From Roseococcus pinisoli (GTDB lineage: Bacteria > Pseudomonadota > Alphaproteobacteria > Acetobacterales > Acetobacteraceae): 64,000 nucleotides of DNA. Position 1 is the stretch's first letter; every line of letters begins with the position of its first letter. This document shows positions 60,065 to 64,000 of the stretch, one piece after another. The notes under the pieces are model-generated. The model was not told the origin of the DNA, made no database searches, and saw nothing but the letters and a program-made list of their open reading frames with translations. A program made the position numbers and the translations under genes. The stretch covers positions 124,001-188,000 of the forward strand of contig NZ_JAHCDA010000002.1 of assembly GCF_018413645.1 (NCBI RefSeq), given 5' to 3'.

Positions 60065-61569
60065 GCCCCGGGCTCCTGCGCACGCTGACGCCGCCGGTGG
60101 GTGGCTGGGACACGCGCAGCGCGATCGCCGACATGGCGGCCGACAACGCCATCAAGCTCGACAACTGGTTCCCGCGCGCGACGGATGTCGTGATGCGCCG
60201 CGGCTCCCAGCAGCACTCCTCCGGCATGCCGGGCGCGGTCGACACCCTGCTGCGCTACTCCCCTCCGGCCGGCGCGCAGGTGCTTTTCGGCGCGTCCGGT
60301 AGCGGCATCTACAATGTGACGGGTGTCGGAGCCGTTGGTGCGCCGGTCGTATCCGGCCTTACCAACGCGCGCTGGCAGTCCACCCAGGTCACGAACTCCG
60401 GCGGCCACTTCCTCTTTGCCTGCAACGGCAGCGACCCCGCCCAGCTCTACAACGGCACGGCTTGGTCGGCCGCGGCGATCACGGGCCTCAGCACGTCGTC
60501 GATCGTGTGGTGCAACCTGCATCAGCGGCGTCTGTGGTTCGGCGCGAGCGGCAGCCTCAAGGCCTGGTATCTCGCCGCCGATGCCATCGCGGGGGCGGCC
60601 ATTGGCTACGACCTTGGCCCGCTCTGCCGGCTGGGTGGGCATCTGGTGGGCATGGTGTCCTGGAGCCGAGACGGCGGCGCCGGGCCGCAGGATCTGGCGG
60701 TCTTCCTCACCAGCGAGGGCGAGGTGCTGGTCTTCACCGGCACGGACCCGGCCGCGGCTGCGACATGGGCTTTCGTAGGCAAATTCGAGATCGGCCGGCC
60801 GGTTGGCCGGCGGTGCTTCGTGCGCGCTGCGTCCGACGTGGTGATCATCACGCAGGACGGGTTCCAGCCGATCTCGATGATGCTGCCGGTGGACCGCGTG
60901 CAGGCGGAAAAAGCGTCCCTGTCGGCGCAGATCGACCCAACCGTGCGCCAGGCCGTGCGTGACTGGGGCAGTAATTTCGGGTGGGAAATCCTGCTCTACC
61001 CCCGCGGGTCCATGATGATCTGCAACGTGCCGGCCAACGGTGGCGCGCAGCAGTATGTCTTCAACACGGTGACGACCAAGCCGTGCCGCTTCACCGGCCT
61101 CGGGGCCCGCTGCTGGGGGCTGCTCAACGACGAGGCCTACTTCGGGACGGCCGATGGGCGCGTGGTGCGGTTCGATGTCGGCTCCTCGGACGAGGGGCGG
61201 GACATCCCGGCGGAAGCGCTCCAGGCGTTCAACTATTTCGGCTCGGCTGGGATCATGAAGGCGTTCAAGCGCGCCGAGCCCGTTTTCGAAGCCGGCGCCG
61301 CACCGCGCGTTGCGGTCGATCTGGCGCTGGACTTCAACACCATGGCGCCTCCACCGATCATCCTGGACCCGCCGGCGCCCACGGCCGGCATCTGGGACGT
61401 GTCGCGCTGGGGCGAGGGCCGTTGGGGCGGCCAGGCGATCTGGCGCGGTTGGCGGGGCGTGCGGGGCAGGGGGCGGTCTGCGGCCGTGCGCCTGCGCGCG
61501 ACCAGCCGCGAGGCCACGCCGGCCTGGCTGGCGACGAATATCCTGTTCACGCCTGAGGGGCGCCTGTGA
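60055..61569 (+). CDS. Tail accessory/DNA-stabilisation protein, P22 gp10-like (beta-propeller)
   Basis: 504 residues, beta-rich with Gly and aromatic residues throughout. LTPPVGGWDTRSAIADMAADNAIKLDNWFPRATDVVMRRGSQQH at the N-terminus is a common start of such phage proteins; SWGRDGG-type blades (MVSWSRDGGAGPQDLAVFLTSEGEVLVFTG) repeat. Position fits P22 gp10, which closes the portal after packaging. Similarity is structural impression plus position. Confidence 0.7.
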   Translation: MAVGPGLLRTLTPPVGGWDTRSAIADMAADNAIKLDNWFPRATDVVMRRGSQQHSSGMPGAVDTLLRYSPPAGAQVLFGASGSGIYNVTGVGAVGAPVVSGLTNARWQSTQVTNSGGHFLFACNGSDPAQLYNGTAWSAAAITGLSTSSIVWCNLHQRRLWFGASGSLKAWYLAADAIAGAAIGYDLGPLCRLGGHLVGMVSWSRDGGAGPQDLAVFLTSEGEVLVFTGTDPAAAATWAFVGKFEIGRPVGRRCFVRAASDVVIITQDGFQPISMMLPVDRVQAEKASLSAQIDPTVRQAVRDWGSNFGWEILLYPRGSMMICNVPANGGAQQYVFNTVTTKPCRFTGLGARCWGLLNDEAYFGTADGRVVRFDVGSSDEGRDIPAEALQAFNYFGSAGIMKAFKRAEPVFEAGAAPRVAVDLALDFNTMAPPPIILDPPAPTAGIWDVSRWGEGRWGGQAIWRGWRGVRGRGRSAAVRLRATSREATPAWLATNILFTPEGRL

Positions 61570-62012
61570 CGCTGGTCTTCGCCGCCACGCCGGAAGAGGC
61601 CGCGCTGGTGACGGCGTGGATGGTGGAGCGCATCCCGCACATGGGCGGCGGCGACTTCGGCCCGGCTGTCGTGGCCGGCGTGGTGCGCGACGGCGAGCTC
61701 GCCGCGGGCGTGGCGTTCCATGACTGGCAGGAAGCGGCCCGGACATTGCAGGTCAGCATCGCGGGCGAGGGGGCTTGGGCCACGCGCGGCGTGTTCCGGG
61801 CGCTGTTCCACTACGCCTTCGCGACGGCCGGCGCCGAGAAGCTCTGGTGCCACATGCGGCACGACCGGCCCGATGTCCTGAAATTCAACAAGCGCCTGGG
61901 TTTCCGGCGTGAGGCCACGCTGCGGCACCACCTTGGGCGCGGCGTGCATGCGGTCGTCGCATCGATGATGCGCAACGAATGGCGCAAGTCGCCTTGGTAT
62001 TGGGAGGCCTGA
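61566..62012 (+). CDS. GNAT-like virion-locus protein (T7 gp13/DUF2833 type possible)
   Basis: 148 residues from a GTG overlapping the previous stop. VVAGVVRDGELAAGVAFHDWQEAARTLQVSIAGEGAWATRGVFRALFHYAF and HDRPDVLKFNKRLGFRREATLRHHLG follow the strand order of a GNAT acetyltransferase, including the LGFxxE ending. Such genes occur inside virion modules of short-tailed phages. Whether it acetylates anything is unknown. Confidence 0.75.
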   Translation: MTLVFAATPEEAALVTAWMVERIPHMGGGDFGPAVVAGVVRDGELAAGVAFHDWQEAARTLQVSIAGEGAWATRGVFRALFHYAFATAGAEKLWCHMRHDRPDVLKFNKRLGFRREATLRHHLGRGVHAVVASMMRNEWRKSPWYWEA

Positions 62013-62015
62013 GAC

Positions 62016-63098
62016 TTGGGCAAGAAAGCACCCTCCATGCCGGCCGCGCCGGACCCCGTTGCGACGGCGCAAGCCCAGACGCAAAGCAACCTGGAGACCG
62101 CCCGGTTCAACGCCAATGCCAACCGGGTCAACCAGGTTACGCCCTTCGGCACGCAGACCTGGACGAACAACGCCCTCAGCTCCGAGGATCTGGACCGCAT
62201 TCAGGCCGCGGAGATCGAAGCTGCGCGCGCCCGCGGCGACACCTCATTCGACCCGGCCGCTTGGCGCCAGAGCGCGGAGAAGCAGGGCCAGGACCGCTGG
62301 ACTTCGACGGTCACGCTCTCGCCGGCCGAGCAGCGCCAGCTCGAGCTGTCCAACCAAGGGCAGGAGCTTTACGGCACCATCGCGCTCGAGCAGCTACGCC
62401 GCGCGCAGGGCATGCTTTCGGAGCCGTTCAATCCAGGGGTTCCGGACCGCACAGGGCAGATCCGGACCGATTTCCGGACCGGCTTGGATTTCGGCCAGTT
62501 CGGAGATCCGAACGCGACCCGCGACCGCGTGGAGGAGGCGCTGAATGCGCGCCTCGCCCCCCAGCAGCAGCGCGATCGCGAGGCTCTCGACACCCGGCTT
62601 GCCAACCAAGGTCTCACCATGGGGTCCGAGGCCTGGAATGCCGCGCAGGACGCTTACGGGCGGAGCGTCAACGATGCCCGGCTTGCCGTGACGGCGCAGG
62701 GACGTGCGGAGCAGGAATCGCTCTACAACATGGCGTTGGGCGCGGGCAATTTTTACAACCAGGGCCTGCAATTCGGGAACGCGGCGGTTGGCCAGCAGGC
62801 CAACATGGATCAGGCTCGCTTCCAGCAGCAACTCGCGATCCGGAACCAGCCGCTCAACGAGGCGTCGGCGCTGCTCTCAGGGCAGCAGGTGCAGATGCCG
62901 CAGTTCCAGCAGGTGCCGCAGGTGAGCATGGCGCCGACGGACGTGATCGGCGCCACGAACAGCGCCTATGCGGGCCAGATGCAGGGCTACAACGCGCAGA
63001 TGCAGCAGTACAACGCGCAGATGCAGGGGATGTACCAGCTCGGCGGGCAGGTGCTGGGGGCGGGCCTGAAATGGGGCCTAGGGGGCTTCGGGAAGTAG
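62016..63098 (+). CDS. Gln/Asn-rich virion protein, possible ejection protein
   Basis: 360 residues from a TTG start with GGGAGG about 9 bases upstream. Gln and Asn-rich helical body (DPVATAQAQTQSNLETARFNANANRVNQVTPFG, QGLTMGSEAWNAAQDAYGRSVNDARLAVTAQGRAEQESLYNMALG) and a hydrophobic Gly-rich end (LGGQVLGAGLKWGLGGFG). The MQ/YNAQMQ repeat near 322-340 is notable. Such proteins in podoviruses are ejected or internal virion proteins; exact role unknown. Confidence 0.7.
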   Translation: MGKKAPSMPAAPDPVATAQAQTQSNLETARFNANANRVNQVTPFGTQTWTNNALSSEDLDRIQAAEIEAARARGDTSFDPAAWRQSAEKQGQDRWTSTVTLSPAEQRQLELSNQGQELYGTIALEQLRRAQGMLSEPFNPGVPDRTGQIRTDFRTGLDFGQFGDPNATRDRVEEALNARLAPQQQRDREALDTRLANQGLTMGSEAWNAAQDAYGRSVNDARLAVTAQGRAEQESLYNMALGAGNFYNQGLQFGNAAVGQQANMDQARFQQQLAIRNQPLNEASALLSGQQVQMPQFQQVPQVSMAPTDVIGATNSAYAGQMQGYNAQMQQYNAQMQGMYQLGGQVLGAGLKWGLGGFGK

Positions 63099-63109
63099 CT
63101 AGAGCGCGG

Positions 63110-63313
63110 TCACATACAACGGACGATGCCTCCGAAGTTCTGACACCTGACTTGTTGTTGGGCCTGCGCTGGGGCCGGCGCCGGATCGGTGAAGCGGACA
63201 GGCTCTGGGGACCAATCTCTCATCGAAGCCGCGGCGCGATCAGCGCTCCACGACATGCCGCAGCCGGTGAGGGCGACGAGAAGCATAACGCCGGTCAGAG
63301 CCAGTTTCGTCAT
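63110..63313 (-). CDS. Small lipoprotein, unknown function
   Basis: 67 residues with a lipoprotein signal: TKLALTGVMLLVALTGCG, lipobox LTGC with lipidated Cys18. The C-terminus CQNFGGIVRCM has two Cys that could form a disulfide. Convergent with the late genes; overlaps the stop of the next leftward gene by 4 bases, so the two probably form a unit. Confidence 0.7.
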   Translation of the reverse strand: MTKLALTGVMLLVALTGCGMSWSADRAAASMRDWSPEPVRFTDPAPAPAQAQQQVRCQNFGGIVRCM

Positions 63314-64000
63314 CGGGCCACATCCCTCTCGATAAGTGTACGGATCGATTGTTGATAATCAGGACTCGTATAGGAAAGGGCCCGCTCTCTCCAGTTTTCA
63401 ACGCCGCCAGGGGAAGAGGAAATATGATCCACTAGGCGCGAAACACGGGGCGAGGGCAGCCGCGGCAGTAAGCAATCAGCACCGAGTTGCGCCGAGTTAC
63501 GTGTCGTTTGTATGACCTCAGTTGACGAGGAGTTGATTGTCAGAGTTGTGGATCTACACGAACCTATGTGGTTAGCGATGATCTCGTTGTCGCTCCAATT
63601 TATGACGGGGTAATGCACGGCGTGCATAGACAATGTTGGCAAAAACATCGAGCTAGACAATTCAGCATTAAAGATGGTGCAGGACATATCGGCGCGCCGG
63701 CAGAAGATTTCTGATGTGTTGACGGGAGAATAAATAGCCTCACCGTCTATAATCCATCTTCCGGACGCAAATCCAAAATCCCGCCTAATGCTGACTAGAT
63801 TTGTGCCCATTGGGTTGATCAGGCTGAGCAAGTAGTAATTAGATCGATTTTGCAGTTCATCGAATTGACCGACGGAAAGTTGCCCTGTTTCGGGTTGCCC
63901 TAAAGATTTCTGAAAGGTCCTGACGGCCGCGCCGAACTCCGCGCTCACAGCCATTGTGGGCGGCCCATTGAAGAAATAGAGCCGACGAAGGTGTGACGTG
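63310..64000 (-). CDS. Peptidoglycan-binding-like protein, 5' end outside the window
   Basis: The frame is open at the right edge: upstream of the ATG at 63954 the codons continue as LYFFNGPPT. With FGAAVRTFQKSLGQPETGQLSVGQFDEL this resembles a PG_binding_1 repeat (xxLGYYxGPxxG...xAVRxFQ...LGxxxTGxLxxxQ). The C-terminal part has five Cys and no known motif. Base composition is about 50% GC by counting sample lines, far below the phage and host genes around it, so it is probably recently acquired (moron-like). Confidence 0.65.
   Translation of the reverse strand, partial: TSHLRRLYFFNGPPTMAVSAEFGAAVRTFQKSLGQPETGQLSVGQFDELQNRSNYYLLSLINPMGTNLVSIRRDFGFASGRWIIDGEAIYSPVNTSEIFCRRADMSCTIFNAELSSSMFLPTLSMHAVHYPVINWSDNEIIANHIGSCRSTTLTINSSSTEVIQTTRNSAQLGADCLLPRLPSPRVSRLVDHISSSPGGVENWRERALSYTSPDYQQSIRTLIERDVAR

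Larger units (their letters stand above)
37877..64000. mobile_element. P22-like temperate prophage integrated in tRNA-Thr (right end not in window)
   Basis: Starts at the tRNA-Thr break, with int and xis at the edge, a leftward early arm, a cI/cro switch, a rightward replication arm and then a head module in P22 order: TerS, TerL, portal, scaffold, coat, gp4-like, gp10-like. Tailspike, holin, endolysin and the right attachment site are not seen. The segment 63110-64000 on the opposite strand may be a lysogenic-conversion (moron) cassette or already host DNA. Confidence 0.9.

Overview
The window reads as a chromosomal segment of a high-GC alphaproteobacterium, most likely Acetobacteraceae (Roseomonas-like). 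This is inferred from GC-rich codon use throughout, tripartite-transporter (Bug-type) and ABC substrate-binding proteins, an exact GTTC-N7-GTTC SOS box in front of dinB (the alphaproteobacterial LexA site), and a GapR (DUF2312) protein. No 16S or species marker is present, so genus is not established.

Left part, 1-37.8 kb: ordinary host chromosome in short operons. A leftward def-fmt-truA block handles formyl-Met turnover, initiator formylation and tRNA modification. Rightward follow hsp20, a peptide-type ABC binding protein, and a tightly overlapped run of a MotA/TolQ-like channel, a long coiled-coil OmpA-domain partner, upp and a GNAT gene, then SOS-controlled dinB, a flavin monooxygenase, a secreted protein and a YeiH-type exporter. 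A LysR/SDR divergent pair leads to a leftward marR-FUSC-DUF1656-HlyD-MFS efflux operon. Then come pdxY, a frameshifted GGDEF gene, a CaiB-type CoA transferase, RidA, a DUF305 protein, an acyl-CoA dehydrogenase, and a LysR regulator divergent from a two-subunit TPP decarboxylase. The rest is DUF533, a Bug protein, a host-attachment-family protein, OmpA-like, suhB and efp, then accessory-looking genes (ureidoglycine aminohydrolase, DUF892, LysE, DUF2934, secreted protein).

Right part, about 37.84 kb to the end: a temperate P22-like (podovirus-type) prophage integrated in a tRNA-Thr(GGT) gene. Only the 5' half of the tRNA remains at this left junction. The leftward arm holds int, xis, a DNA methyltransferase, RecT, a Gp157-like protein, a pentapeptide-repeat protein and many small genes. 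A cI-type S24 repressor and a cro-like gene form the switch. Two operator regions (45.21-45.27 kb and 47.28-47.36 kb) share GGCC boxes spaced exactly 9 bp, an oL/oR-like layout. The rightward early arm carries small regulators, GapR, RusA and an O-like initiator whose coding sequence contains 21-bp iterons, a probable phage origin. After a terminator come Gp49-like, TerS, TerL, portal, scaffold, coat, gp4-like and gp10-like genes, a GNAT-like virion gene and a Gln-rich virion protein.

At the right edge the strand flips to a small lipoprotein and an AT-richer gene cut by the window end. No lysis genes, tailspike or right attachment site is visible, so the prophage either continues past 64 kb or is incomplete.
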